A DNA stretch of 64,000 nucleotides. Origin: QHXQ01 sp045807745. Its GTDB lineage: Bacteria > Acidobacteriota > Blastocatellia > Pyrinomonadales > Pyrinomonadaceae. The position numbers were made by a program, and so were the translations under genes. The notes under the pieces were generated by a model that was given only the letters and a program-made list of their open reading frames with translations, did not search any database and was not told the DNA's origin. Positions 54,908-63,373 of this stretch are shown here, one piece after another; position 1 is the first letter of the stretch; each line of letters begins with the position of its first letter. The stretch is from contig JBJMGT010000012.1 of assembly GCA_045807745.1 (NCBI GenBank), positions 124,001 to 188,000 of the forward strand, written 5' to 3'.

Positions 54908-55372
54908 TCACGGCTGGATGTAGCTGAACTCCAAGCGGAGCGCTTGCCAGCGCCCGTCACGTTTGACGAGGCGTTGCTGGAAACGAAACTGGATCGGCAC
55001 AGGCGTACTTTCCGCTGTCATTGTCCTGAGCAGCATGCGTCCGGTCGTCTCGGCCTTGTGCCCGTGGATGCCGATCTCCAGATCATGCACCTCGCACAAG
55101 CCGGCGATGCTCTGCGGCAGCGATGCACGTAGAAAGGCGCGGGCCTGTGCTTTGGGCGTCGTCGTGCCGTCAACCGTCAGCATCTGAAACTCGTCCGCCC
55201 AGATGCGGTCGAGTACGGCCGCGTGATTCTCCAACACGCCTTCGCATTCGTCGTTGACCAGCCGCGTCAACTCCTGCCTGTCGTCGTTGTCCTTGCGCGG
55301 GTCGTTAGCTGCTTGGGTTAGCAGAGGGAATGAACATAACAGCGCGATGATGAAGCAACAGCTTTTCGTCAT
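54908..55372 (-). CDS. Secreted NTF2-like (DUF4440) protein
   Basis: 154 residues with a signal peptide (SCCFIIALLCSFPLLTQAAN) and a DUF4440/SnoaL-like cone fold: LTRLVNDECEGVLENHAAVL, IWADEFQMLTVDGTTTPKA and a C-terminal GRWQALRLEFSYI strand. Such domains bind small hydrophobic ligands or act as simple isomerases; no function can be fixed. AGGAG lies 11 nt upstream. It is convergent with the TolC-like gene. Confidence 0.85.
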   Translation of the reverse strand: MTKSCCFIIALLCSFPLLTQAANDPRKDNDDRQELTRLVNDECEGVLENHAAVLDRIWADEFQMLTVDGTTTPKAQARAFLRASLPQSIAGLCEVHDLEIGIHGHKAETTGRMLLRTMTAESTPVPIQFRFQQRLVKRDGRWQALRLEFSYIQP

Positions 55373-55455
55373 GTCTTAGCAGACTCCTACGGGCAGCGCG
55401 GTATTAAGACGGCGGCGATATTAACATCGATTGTCCATCGGTCATGATCCATCCG

Positions 55456-55484
55456 TTGTGCAACTTCTTTTTGCGTGTGATACA
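55456..55484 (+). promoter_or_regulatory. Promoter upstream of ssb
   Basis: TTGTGC (55456-55461), a 17-nt T-rich spacer and GATACA (55479-55484), about 90 nt before the ssb start. An offset -10 TACACT is also possible. Confidence 0.4.
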
Positions 55485-55571
55485 CTGTGCCGCAGTTGCA
55501 ACTCAACGGGCGCACAGGCCATGCGCGTGTGCGCAGCAAGCTGTAGCGTCTGATCTAAAATGGAGGCAAGC

Positions 55572-56030
55572 ATGTCGTTTAATAAACTGATCGTCGTCGG
55601 CAATCTGGGGCGCGACCCCGAACTGCGTTACACGCCGCAGGGCACACCCCTCTGCACGTTCAGCATCGCGAGCAACGAGCGGCGCAAGACGAGCGCAGGC
55701 GAGCAGCAGGACGTGACCACTTGGTTTCGCGTGACGGTCTGGGGGCGACAGGCGGAGACCGTCGCGCAGTATCTGACGAAGGGCAAGAGCGTCTTCGTTG
55801 AAGGGCGGCTGCACGTCGAAGAGTGGACGGACAAGGACGGCAAGCCGCGCCACACGCTTGAGTTGAATGCGAGCGACGTGCAGTTCCTCGGCGGCGCGGG
55901 CGGCGGCGACAAGATCGGCATCCCGGCCGCCGCCACACGACCGGGTGGCGCAGCCCGCGCTGCCGCGCAGACGGCCGGTGGCGCACCGCAAACTGCGGCC
56001 GATGAAGACGACGACGGAATTCCGTTCTAA
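55572..56030 (+). CDS. ssb: Single-stranded DNA-binding protein
   Basis: Coats single-stranded DNA in replication and repair. The OB fold runs through FNKLIVVGNLGRDPELRYTP, TWFRVTVWGRQAETVAQYL and VEGRLHVEEWTDKDG. A Gly/Ala-rich linker leads to the acidic tip DEDDDGIPF that recruits partner proteins. The second ATG (55572) has GGAGG 5 nt upstream. It heads a same-strand group: helicase 42 nt downstream, then a Bax1-like nuclease and a CoiA-like gene. Confidence 0.96.
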   Translation: MSFNKLIVVGNLGRDPELRYTPQGTPLCTFSIASNERRKTSAGEQQDVTTWFRVTVWGRQAETVAQYLTKGKSVFVEGRLHVEEWTDKDGKPRHTLELNASDVQFLGGAGGGDKIGIPAAATRPGGAARAAAQTAGGAPQTAADEDDDGIPF

Positions 56031-56072
56031 CGTGCAACAACAACCGGACGAACGCGGGCCGGCATTAGCAGC

Positions 56073-57488
56073 ATGAGCGAGGCCGTAGAGATAGTCTTGC
56101 GCTTTGACGCGGGCACGCTCGTGCTTGACGGGGCGGGGCGCGAGTTCACGCCGCCGCCCGCGTTTCGTTGGGACGCACGCGTGCTGCGTTGGCGCGCGCC
56201 GGCTTTGAGTTATAGACTTGTCGTCAAAGATTTGCTCCGCCGGCAAAGTCCATACACGGACAAGGCGCGCGCCTATCTCAAGTTCGATTTTCCCACTAAG
56301 CTCCTCACCGAGCCACGCCCTTATCAACAGCAGGCGATCAACGAGTGGCGGCGCGCCGAGCGCTGCGGCGTCGTGATCCTGCCGACCGGCGCAGGCAAGA
56401 GCCTCGTCGCGCAGATGGCGATTGAATTGTGCCAGCGCTCGACGCTCGTTGTCGTCCCGACCATCGATCTGATGAATCAGTGGTACGACCTACTGCTCTC
56501 GTGCTTCAACGCCGAAGTCGGTCTTATCGGCGGCGGCTACTACGAGATCGGCGCGTTGACGATCACCACTTACGCGTCGGCCTTCCGCTTCATGGAGCGC
56601 TTGGGCGATCAGTTTGGCCTGCTCATCTTCGACGAATGCCATCATCTGCCGTCGAGCGTCTACCGCTTCGCGGCCGAGATGGCGCTCGCGCCGTTCCGGC
56701 TGGGCCTCACGGCCACGCCGGAGCGCGCTGACGGGGCGGAGCGCGAGTTGACGCGCCTTGTCGGCCCGTTCGTCTATCGACGCGGCGCGCATGAATTGGC
56801 CGGCGAGTATCTGGCGGACTACAGCATCGTGCGCATCAACGTCCGGCTCAGCAGTGAAGAGCGCGCCACATACGAACGCGAGCGCAGTGTCTTTCGCCGC
56901 TTTCTGCAAGAGAAGGGGATCGAGCTAAACACGCTCGACGGCTGGCAACGGTTTGTCGCGGCGAGCGCGCGGAGCGAACAGGGCCGGCGCGCCATGCTCG
57001 CTTATCGCGAGTCGAAGCGCATTGCGCTCGGCACGGATAGTAAACTGCGCGTGCTGGCGGAACTGCTACAACGCCACCGCCGCGAACGCACGCTCATCTT
57101 CACCGCCGAGAACGACATGGTCTATCGCATCTCAGAACAGTTCTTCATCCCCGCGATCACGCATCAGACAGGCGTGAAGGAGCGGCGCGAATGGCTCGCA
57201 GCATTCAACGCAGGCGAGGTGCTGGCGCTTGCCACCTCGAAGGTCTTGAACGAAGGCATCAACATCCCGGCCGCGTCAGTCGCCATTGTGCTCTCCGGCT
57301 CCGGCTCGGAGCGCGAACACATACAGCGTCTGGGCCGCATCCTGCGCCCACAGCCCGGCAAAGAGGCCATCCTGTATGAAGTCGTCGCGGGCGAGACGAC
57401 CGAAGAACATATCAGTCAGCGCCGCAGCGCAGGCGCACAGTTCGACGGCGTGCAGTATCAAACGCCGCAACCTTGGTTGATGAGGTAG
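56073..57488 (+). CDS. XPB-like superfamily 2 DNA helicase
   Basis: A 471-residue DNA helicase/translocase. Walker A is LPTGAGKS, motif II is FDECHH (a DEAH variant), motif III LTATPERADG, and motif VI IQRLGRILRP. The short N-terminal DRD-like region (RWDARVLRWRAPALSYRLVV) and overall length match the minimal XPB of archaea and some bacteria. The next gene is a Bax1-like nuclease, the known partner of archaeal XPB. The pair starts 42 nt after ssb. Expected role: opening damaged or stalled DNA for nuclease incision. Confidence 0.9.
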   Translation: MSEAVEIVLRFDAGTLVLDGAGREFTPPPAFRWDARVLRWRAPALSYRLVVKDLLRRQSPYTDKARAYLKFDFPTKLLTEPRPYQQQAINEWRRAERCGVVILPTGAGKSLVAQMAIELCQRSTLVVVPTIDLMNQWYDLLLSCFNAEVGLIGGGYYEIGALTITTYASAFRFMERLGDQFGLLIFDECHHLPSSVYRFAAEMALAPFRLGLTATPERADGAERELTRLVGPFVYRRGAHELAGEYLADYSIVRINVRLSSEERATYERERSVFRRFLQEKGIELNTLDGWQRFVAASARSEQGRRAMLAYRESKRIALGTDSKLRVLAELLQRHRRERTLIFTAENDMVYRISEQFFIPAITHQTGVKERREWLAAFNAGEVLALATSKVLNEGINIPAASVAIVLSGSGSEREHIQRLGRILRPQPGKEAILYEVVAGETTEEHISQRRSAGAQFDGVQYQTPQPWLMR

Positions 57489-57496
57489 AGCGACAG

Positions 57497-58702
57497 ATGT
57501 TGACGGCCGATCTCGCGCAGAGCTGGCAGCGCGGCGACCAGACGGGGCCGCGCTTGATTGACGCGGCCGACGTAGACTACTTGAGCGACGCGGCCGCGCT
57601 CAGCAAACTTTTCCAACAGCACGACGGGCGCGCGCGCATTGAGCTTGACGAGGCGCTCGCTGAGCACGTCGGTCTCGGCACGGACTATCGCATCCAACGC
57701 GGCTTAATCAAGCTGCTCCTTGATCGCTGCACGTTCGAGACGGTCGCCGCGAAAGACCCGGTCGAAATCCGCCGCGCTCTGTTTCGCAAGGCCGGCGCAC
57801 ACTATCCTCTGCGCAACGGCAGTCCGGCGGCGACCGAACTTGTGGCCGAAGTCGCGCGCGAGCTTGAATGCCCGCCCGCTGATCTGCTCGCGGCGCTCTA
57901 CGCCGACTTGCCGGAGCGACAAAAGTTAATCAGCTTCGAGCGCATCGCGCCGCGCGAGCTGTTAGACCTCTACAACGTCGCGCAGGCGCAGGCGCTGCTC
58001 TATCGCTGCGTGGAGCTGCATTTGACAATCGAGCCGCAAGCGCCGAGCGGCTACCGCGAGCTATTCAATGCGATCAAAGCCTATCGCCTGCTGCACACGA
58101 TCAAGGGCAACGCGGCGACGGGTTACGAAGTGCGCGTTGACGGCCCGCTCTCGCTCTTTCAACGCTCGCAGAAGTACGGCGTGCAGATGGCCGTCTTTCT
58201 GCCCGCGCTCTTGCTGTGCGCGGGCTGGCGCATGCGCGCAGAGATCGCGCCGAAGCCGCCGCACGCGCGCGCCTTCTTCGAGTTGGACAGTCGCCAGAAA
58301 CGCCTGCGCTCGCATTACCGCACGGTGACGTTCTACGCGCGGCCGGACGAAGACGAGTTGGCGGAACGTTGGGCGCGCTGCGACACCCCTTGGACGCTCG
58401 AAGTGAACACGGAAGTCGTCGCGCTCGGCGCGAGCGCCTTCATTCCCGATTACGTGCTCGCGCACCCGGACGGGCGGCGCGTCTATCTCGAACTGCTGGG
58501 TTTTTGGACGCCGCAGCATCTCGTCGCGCGGCTGCGTGAATTTCAACACGCGGGCTTTACGCAATTCATCTTGGCCGCTTCGGACGAGCTACGCGGCAGT
58601 CGCGACCCGCTGCCGCAGATACCGCCGCACGTCGTCGTTTACAAAAGCAAGCTCAACCCCACAGAGATCATCGCGGCGCTCGGCACGGGCAACTGTTATT
58701 GA
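57497..58702 (+). CDS. Bax1-like nuclease (DUF790)
   Basis: A 401-residue protein of the DUF790/Bax1 family, the endonuclease partner of XPB in archaea. It starts with the usual MLTADL and has a middle region EIRRALFRKAGAHYPLRNG. The C-terminal restriction-like nuclease core reads AFIPDYVLAHPDGRRVYLEL then LGFWTPQHLVARLREF, giving the PD-(D/E)xK-type acidic residues. ATG 57497 is 8 nt after the helicase stop; an in-frame TTG at 57473 would overlap it. Tight spacing indicates coexpression with the helicase. Confidence 0.88.
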   Translation: MLTADLAQSWQRGDQTGPRLIDAADVDYLSDAAALSKLFQQHDGRARIELDEALAEHVGLGTDYRIQRGLIKLLLDRCTFETVAAKDPVEIRRALFRKAGAHYPLRNGSPAATELVAEVARELECPPADLLAALYADLPERQKLISFERIAPRELLDLYNVAQAQALLYRCVELHLTIEPQAPSGYRELFNAIKAYRLLHTIKGNAATGYEVRVDGPLSLFQRSQKYGVQMAVFLPALLLCAGWRMRAEIAPKPPHARAFFELDSRQKRLRSHYRTVTFYARPDEDELAERWARCDTPWTLEVNTEVVALGASAFIPDYVLAHPDGRRVYLELLGFWTPQHLVARLREFQHAGFTQFILAASDELRGSRDPLPQIPPHVVVYKSKLNPTEIIAALGTGNCY

Positions 58703-58923
58703 TTCTGATTACCGAACCTGAGCCGATACTCCTGCGAGTTCATAAACCCGTTGACCATCGTGCGGAAGTCCGTCAGGGACGAAATTTTGTCTATGAACGA
58801 CGAGACAACAGGGACGGAACAAAACCATATTACCTAAGGCCATTTATCACGCGAAAACCGACGCGGGCAAGCAGCCCGACCTAACACGCTGTAGTTTGCT
58901 GAAAGATACTTGCGCTGCCAGAG

Positions 58924-59658
58924 ATGTTAACAGCGATACGAGAGGCTGACGGGCAGAAGCTGGGCGCTTGGGAAGCGGATAAGCGCGACCGCCCGTTCGT
59001 CTGCTTCTGCTGCCAGCGCGTGGTGACATTGAAGCAGGGCGGCATCCTCGCGCCGCACTTCGCGCATCGCCCGCCCGTCGTGTGCGAGTACGGCACGGGC
59101 GAGTCGGAAGCGCACCGCCGCTGCAAGCTCGCGATCTACGAAACCCTCAGCGCCGACCCGCGCGTGACCAAATGTGAGCTGGAAAGAAATCTCGGCACGG
59201 TCAGACCGGACGTGAGCGCATACCTCTACGGCGTGCCCGTCGCCATCGAAGTGCAACTCAGTTCTCTGTCGCTCGCTAAGATTGCTTACCGCACCAGCGA
59301 GTACGCGCGCAAAGGCATCTACGTGTTATGGCTGCCGGTTTATCACGACCGGCTTGAGCAGGACTTATACGCGCCGCGCCCTTGGGAACTCTGGCTGCAT
59401 GCGGCTTACGCCGGGCGCATCTACTACTGGCTCGCCGGTGCGACCGTCCGCCCCCTACACTTCCGCGACTACCTGATCAACGTCCGCGGGCGCACACGCG
59501 ATTATAAGAAACTGTCGCGCCGCAAAGTGCCGCTCGCAGGCCCGCCGCTCGATCTGCTCATACACTTCAAACCCTACAACCGCGCCGCATGGGCCGAGCG
59601 CCCCTTTAGCGGCCCCCGCGCCAAGCTCTTAGTTGATACGATTGATCGTTGGTACTAA
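58924..59658 (+). CDS. CoiA-like competence/nuclease family protein
   Basis: 244 residues. The N-terminal half has a treble-clef-like Cys pattern (FVCFCCQRVV) and APHFAHRPP, then ESEAHRRCKLAIYE. The core RPDVSAYLYGVPVAIEVQLS has the acidic residues of a PD-(D/E)xK nuclease (D, then E-x-Q), as in CoiA. CoiA assists recombination of incoming DNA in competent bacteria. It follows the nuclease gene at a 221-nt gap in which I see no gene, so it may have its own promoter. Confidence 0.8.
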   Translation: MLTAIREADGQKLGAWEADKRDRPFVCFCCQRVVTLKQGGILAPHFAHRPPVVCEYGTGESEAHRRCKLAIYETLSADPRVTKCELERNLGTVRPDVSAYLYGVPVAIEVQLSSLSLAKIAYRTSEYARKGIYVLWLPVYHDRLEQDLYAPRPWELWLHAAYAGRIYYWLAGATVRPLHFRDYLINVRGRTRDYKKLSRRKVPLAGPPLDLLIHFKPYNRAAWAERPFSGPRAKLLVDTIDRWY

Positions 59659-59719
59659 AGTAAGCGGTGCACGATCAAGCCAACAAGAGTTTACGTTTGA
59701 CCTGAACCGCCAGCCGGGC

Positions 59720-60820
59720 ATGCACAGACTGATCAAGTATGCGATGTTCATCTCCCTTGGTCTGCTGACAGGGACGGTCTGCTGGTACGCCTTCTATACG
59801 CTGGTCTCGTTCGTGCGTCGTTGGCGCACGCTGCCCACGCCTTTACGCGCCGGGCGTGCTTCGCTCTGGCGCGACCCCGGCGCGGTGGCCGAACTCGACT
59901 TCACACACGGCCCCGGCGGCGCGGACGGCGCGCCTATCTCTCCCTTCACATTTCTGCAAGAGCACGCGACCGGCTCGAACCCTTGCCTGTCAGTGCGCGA
60001 CGCGCGCGGGCGCACTTGGCGCGTCAAGTGGGGCGATGAAGTGCGCTCCGAAACATTTGCCACGCGGCTCGCTTGGGCCGCCGGTTATCACGTCGAGCCT
60101 TGTTACTTCGTCGCCGCCGGTCGGATTGAAGGCGCGACCGAGTTGGGGCGTGCGCGCACTTGCGTCGGTGCGGACTGCACGTTCACGGATGCACGCTTCG
60201 AGTTGGACGAGGCGGGCGTGCGCAAGCTGTTCGACGAGCACGGCTGGGCTTGGAACGACAACCCGTTTACGGGCACGCGCGAGTTGAATGGATTGAAGAT
60301 CATGTTGATGCTCACGTCGAACTGGGACAACAAGGACGTGCGCGACGTGGGGCGCGGCTCGAACACGGCCATCTTCGAGCACCGTCTGAGCGACGGCGAA
60401 TTGGAAGCGCGTTATCTCTTTATCGACTGGGGCGCATCAATGGGTCGTTGGGGCACGCCGTTCGAGCGCAGCAAGTGGGACGTTGCGGGTTACGAGACAC
60501 AGACGCCGGATTTCGTGCTCGGCGTCGAAGCAGGCTTCGTGCAATGGGGCTACATCGGGCAGCGCACGGATGATGCGCGCGCGCAGATTAGCGGCGCGGA
60601 CGTGGCGTGGCTCTACCAATCCATCGGGCGCATCACGGACGCGCAACTCCGCGCCGGTCTCGCCGCCAGCGGCGCAACCGTTGAAGAGGTCGAACGCTTC
60701 ACGCGCGCCCTGCGCCGCCGGCTGGATCAACTCAAGCGCGTCTGCGATGAAGCGGCCGAGCGCAATCTCGCCGCAGACGCGGCCGACAATGCGCCCGATA
60801 GTCTATCCGCCCGCGCGTAA
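59720..60820 (+). CDS. Membrane-anchored atypical kinase-like protein
   Basis: 366 residues. One N-terminal membrane helix (YAMFISLGLLTGTVCWYAFY). The soluble part contains LSVRDARGRTWRVKWGDEVR with Lys103 and an E shortly after, then LMLTSNWDNKD (201-206) and YLFIDWGASM (Asp236). This order of Lys, N-x-D-N-x-D and Asp-x-Gly resembles the HipA/Fam20/PI3K-like kinase folds, with the last two as catalytic loop and metal-binding Asp. I cannot name a family, and the activity is inferred. The start is uncertain: ATG 59720 is preferred because earlier ones overlap the CoiA-like gene. Confidence 0.6.
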   Translation: MHRLIKYAMFISLGLLTGTVCWYAFYTLVSFVRRWRTLPTPLRAGRASLWRDPGAVAELDFTHGPGGADGAPISPFTFLQEHATGSNPCLSVRDARGRTWRVKWGDEVRSETFATRLAWAAGYHVEPCYFVAAGRIEGATELGRARTCVGADCTFTDARFELDEAGVRKLFDEHGWAWNDNPFTGTRELNGLKIMLMLTSNWDNKDVRDVGRGSNTAIFEHRLSDGELEARYLFIDWGASMGRWGTPFERSKWDVAGYETQTPDFVLGVEAGFVQWGYIGQRTDDARAQISGADVAWLYQSIGRITDAQLRAGLAASGATVEEVERFTRALRRRLDQLKRVCDEAAERNLAADAADNAPDSLSARA

Positions 60821-60944
60821 CAGATCGCGCGGCGCTGCAAGCTGGCTGCCTTAATGTTTGTGTAATAGTATAAGCGCACCCAAACAGTCTGAAGCCTGAA
60901 TGCGTCGAGGCGCATGGCATAGTCGGCAGGAGCGAGCGGCGGTT

Positions 60945-62348
60945 GTGAGTGCACAGCCCACAGTGATGAAGTATGGCGGCACGTCGGTTGAAGACGCGCA
61001 GGCGTTCCGGCGCGTCGCAGCGACGGTCGCGGCTGAGCGCGACCAGAGACCCGTCGTCGTCGTCTCCGCCATCAGCCGCATGACCGACGCACTGCTCGCG
61101 GCCGTCAGCGCCGCCGCCGCCGGTCACGCAAGCGCAGCAGACGACGCACTCGACCCACACCTCGCGCGCCACCGAGAGATTGCGACCGAGTTGCTCAGTC
61201 AGACGGAGGCTGAAGCGTTCGCGGCCGAACTCGCCAACGCACAACGCGCGCTGGCCGCTCTGTGGTCGCGTTGTGCGACCGAGCCGCGCGCGCTGCCCGC
61301 CCTGCAAGATGAGATCGTCGCTTACGGCGAACGCCTGTCGGCGACATTGCTGGCGGCAGTCTTGCGCGCCGCCGGCTTGCCCGCGCGTTACGTGGACGCG
61401 CGCCGCTGCATCGTCACTGATGAGCAGTTCGGCCGCGCCACCCCACAGACTAACGAGACGACGCGCCGCACGTGTGCTGAACTCGGCGCGGTGCTCGACG
61501 GCGATGAGACTCCAGTACTCGGCGGCTTCATCGCGGCAACTGCGAGCGGCGCAACTACGACCTTGGGGCGCGGCGGCTCGGACTACACGGCGGCGCTCGT
61601 CGGCGCATGTCTCGGCGCGCGCGAGATTCAAATCTGGACGGACGTGGCGGGCGTGCTCGCCGCCGACCCGCGCATCGTGCCGCACGCACAGACGATCCCG
61701 CGCCTCTCTTACGCCGAGGCCGCGGAGCTGGCCTTCTTCGGCGCGAAGGTCTTGCACCCGAAGACGATTCTGCCGGCGGTCGTGCGCGGCATCCCCGTCC
61801 GCATCTGCAACTCGCGCGACGCAAGCGCGGGCGACACGGTCATCTACTACGACACGGACAAGACGCCGCACACCGTCAAAGCCATCGCACACAAACGCGG
61901 CGTGACCATCGTGCACGTCACCTCCGCGCGCATGCTCGGTGCATACGGTTTTCTGCGCGCGCTGTTTGAAGTCTTCGAGCGGCAGCGCACGGCAGTCGAT
62001 GTCGTCGCTACTTCCGAAGTCTCCGTCTCGCTCTCGCTCGACGAGACGGACGCGCTCGACGTGATCGAGCAAGACCTGAACCGGCTCGGCGCGGTCAAGG
62101 TCGAGCGCAACCGCGCCATCGTCTGCGTCGTCGGCGAGGGGTTGCGCAACACGCCCGGCATCGCGGCCAAAGTCTTTACGGCCGTGCGCAACATCAACGT
62201 CATGCTCATCTCGCAAGGCGCATCGAGCATCAACCTGACCTTTGTCGTCGAGGAAGAGACGGTCGATCAAGCCGTCAGACAACTACATCAAGCATTCTTC
62301 GAGCGCGACACACGCGAGTTGTACCAGACCGCGATGCTCGATCACTGA
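60945..62348 (+). CDS. lysC: Aspartokinase
   Basis: Phosphorylates aspartate, the first step toward lysine, diaminopimelate, methionine and threonine. The N-terminal catalytic part has VMKYGGTSVEDAQAFRRVA, GGFIAATASGATTTLGRGGS and YTAALVGACLGAREIQIWTD. The C-terminal 150 residues carry paired ACT domains for feedback control (VTIVHVTSARMLGAYGFLRA; VCVVGEGLRNTPGIAAKVF; INVMLISQGASSINLTFVVE). GTG 60945 follows AGGAG; an in-frame ATG at 60900 lacks one. It stands first in a run with an M20 deacylase (11 nt gap) and dapB. Confidence 0.95.
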   Translation: MSAQPTVMKYGGTSVEDAQAFRRVAATVAAERDQRPVVVVSAISRMTDALLAAVSAAAAGHASAADDALDPHLARHREIATELLSQTEAEAFAAELANAQRALAALWSRCATEPRALPALQDEIVAYGERLSATLLAAVLRAAGLPARYVDARRCIVTDEQFGRATPQTNETTRRTCAELGAVLDGDETPVLGGFIAATASGATTTLGRGGSDYTAALVGACLGAREIQIWTDVAGVLAADPRIVPHAQTIPRLSYAEAAELAFFGAKVLHPKTILPAVVRGIPVRICNSRDASAGDTVIYYDTDKTPHTVKAIAHKRGVTIVHVTSARMLGAYGFLRALFEVFERQRTAVDVVATSEVSVSLSLDETDALDVIEQDLNRLGAVKVERNRAIVCVVGEGLRNTPGIAAKVFTAVRNINVMLISQGASSINLTFVVEEETVDQAVRQLHQAFFERDTRELYQTAMLDH

Positions 62349-62359
62349 AGCTCACGCAC

Positions 62360-63373
62360 ATGGACTTGTTTGCCCGCACGCGCCAGCTTATAGACATCCC
62401 GTCGGTCAGCGGGGACGAGGCGGCCGTGGCGCGTTTCCTTGCGGCGCAGCTAGAGAGCGCGGGCTACAGAGTCGAGTTGCAGACAGTTGAGCGCGGGCGC
62501 GCGAATGTGATCGCGACAACCAAAGCGCGCCCGCGCATCGTGCTCTCGACGCACATGGACACAGTGCCGCCGCACATCGCGGCGAGTGAGGACGAGGCAT
62601 ATATTTACGGGCGCGGCGCGTGCGACGCGAAGGGCATTATCGCGGCGCAGTTGGCGGCGGCTGAACACTTGCGCGCGGGCGGCGTTGAAGAGCTTGGCCT
62701 GCTCTTCACGGTGGACGAAGAACTCGGCAGCCTCGGCGCGCGCGCGGCGAACGAACACCCGTTGGCGCGCGCCTGCGAGTATCTGATCAACGGCGAGCCG
62801 ACGGACAACTTACTCGCGGTCGGTTCAAAAGGCTCGCTGCGTGTGCGGCTGACGGCGACAGGGCGGGCCGCGCACTCGGCTTATCCCGAACAGGGCGCAT
62901 CGGCGATTGAGCAACTGCTCGACGTACTAGCGGATGTGCGCGCGCACCCTTGGCCGCACGACGATTTCTTCGGCGCAACAACCTGCAACATCGGCACGAT
63001 AGGCGGCGGCACGGCCCCGAATGTTATCGCCGCAGCGGCCGAGGCTGTGTTGCAGTTTCGCTTGGTGACTGATGCGGCGCAGGTATTAAAAGAGCTGGAA
63101 CGAATGGCCGCAGGGCGCGTCGCGGTTGAAGTGCTATCGACTTCAGCGCCCGTGCGCCTGCATGCTGTTGACGATTTCGAGCAGAGCATCGTGCGCTTCA
63201 CAACCGACATCCCTTACTTGTCACACTGGGGCCAGCCATTCCTGCTCGGCCCCGGCTCGATCCTCGACGCGCATACGGCGCACGAGCGCGTCAGTAAAAG
63301 GGAATTAGAGCGCGCCGTCGAGTTATACGTGCGGCTCGCGCGCGCACTGCTCACGCGGGAGGCAGAACTGTGA
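62360..63373 (+). CDS. M20-family deacylase (DapE/ArgE/LysK type)
   Basis: A two-zinc amidohydrolase of 337 residues. Metal site: LSTHMDTVPP (His, Asp), GRGACDAKGI (bridging Asp) and FTVDEELGSLG (catalytic Glu plus ligand). The dimerisation insert runs from about residue 160 (SLRVRLTATGRAAHSAYPEQ). Between lysC and dapB the natural role is removal of a succinyl or acetyl group in diaminopimelate/lysine synthesis, but ArgE and LysK enzymes look alike, so the symbol is left open. Its stop overlaps the dapB start (GTGA). Confidence 0.88.
   Translation: MDLFARTRQLIDIPSVSGDEAAVARFLAAQLESAGYRVELQTVERGRANVIATTKARPRIVLSTHMDTVPPHIAASEDEAYIYGRGACDAKGIIAAQLAAAEHLRAGGVEELGLLFTVDEELGSLGARAANEHPLARACEYLINGEPTDNLLAVGSKGSLRVRLTATGRAAHSAYPEQGASAIEQLLDVLADVRAHPWPHDDFFGATTCNIGTIGGGTAPNVIAAAAEAVLQFRLVTDAAQVLKELERMAAGRVAVEVLSTSAPVRLHAVDDFEQSIVRFTTDIPYLSHWGQPFLLGPGSILDAHTAHERVSKRELERAVELYVRLARALLTREAEL

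Noticed and set aside
56073..58702. Helicase-nuclease pair as a known named anti-phage system
   Set aside because: The proteins match XPB and Bax1 repair families rather than any defence system I can identify. A defence role is only a possibility.
60732..62282. A 516-codon minus-strand frame opposite lysC
   Set aside because: Antisense to aspartokinase, with low-complexity Arg/Asp/Val content and no recognisable motif.
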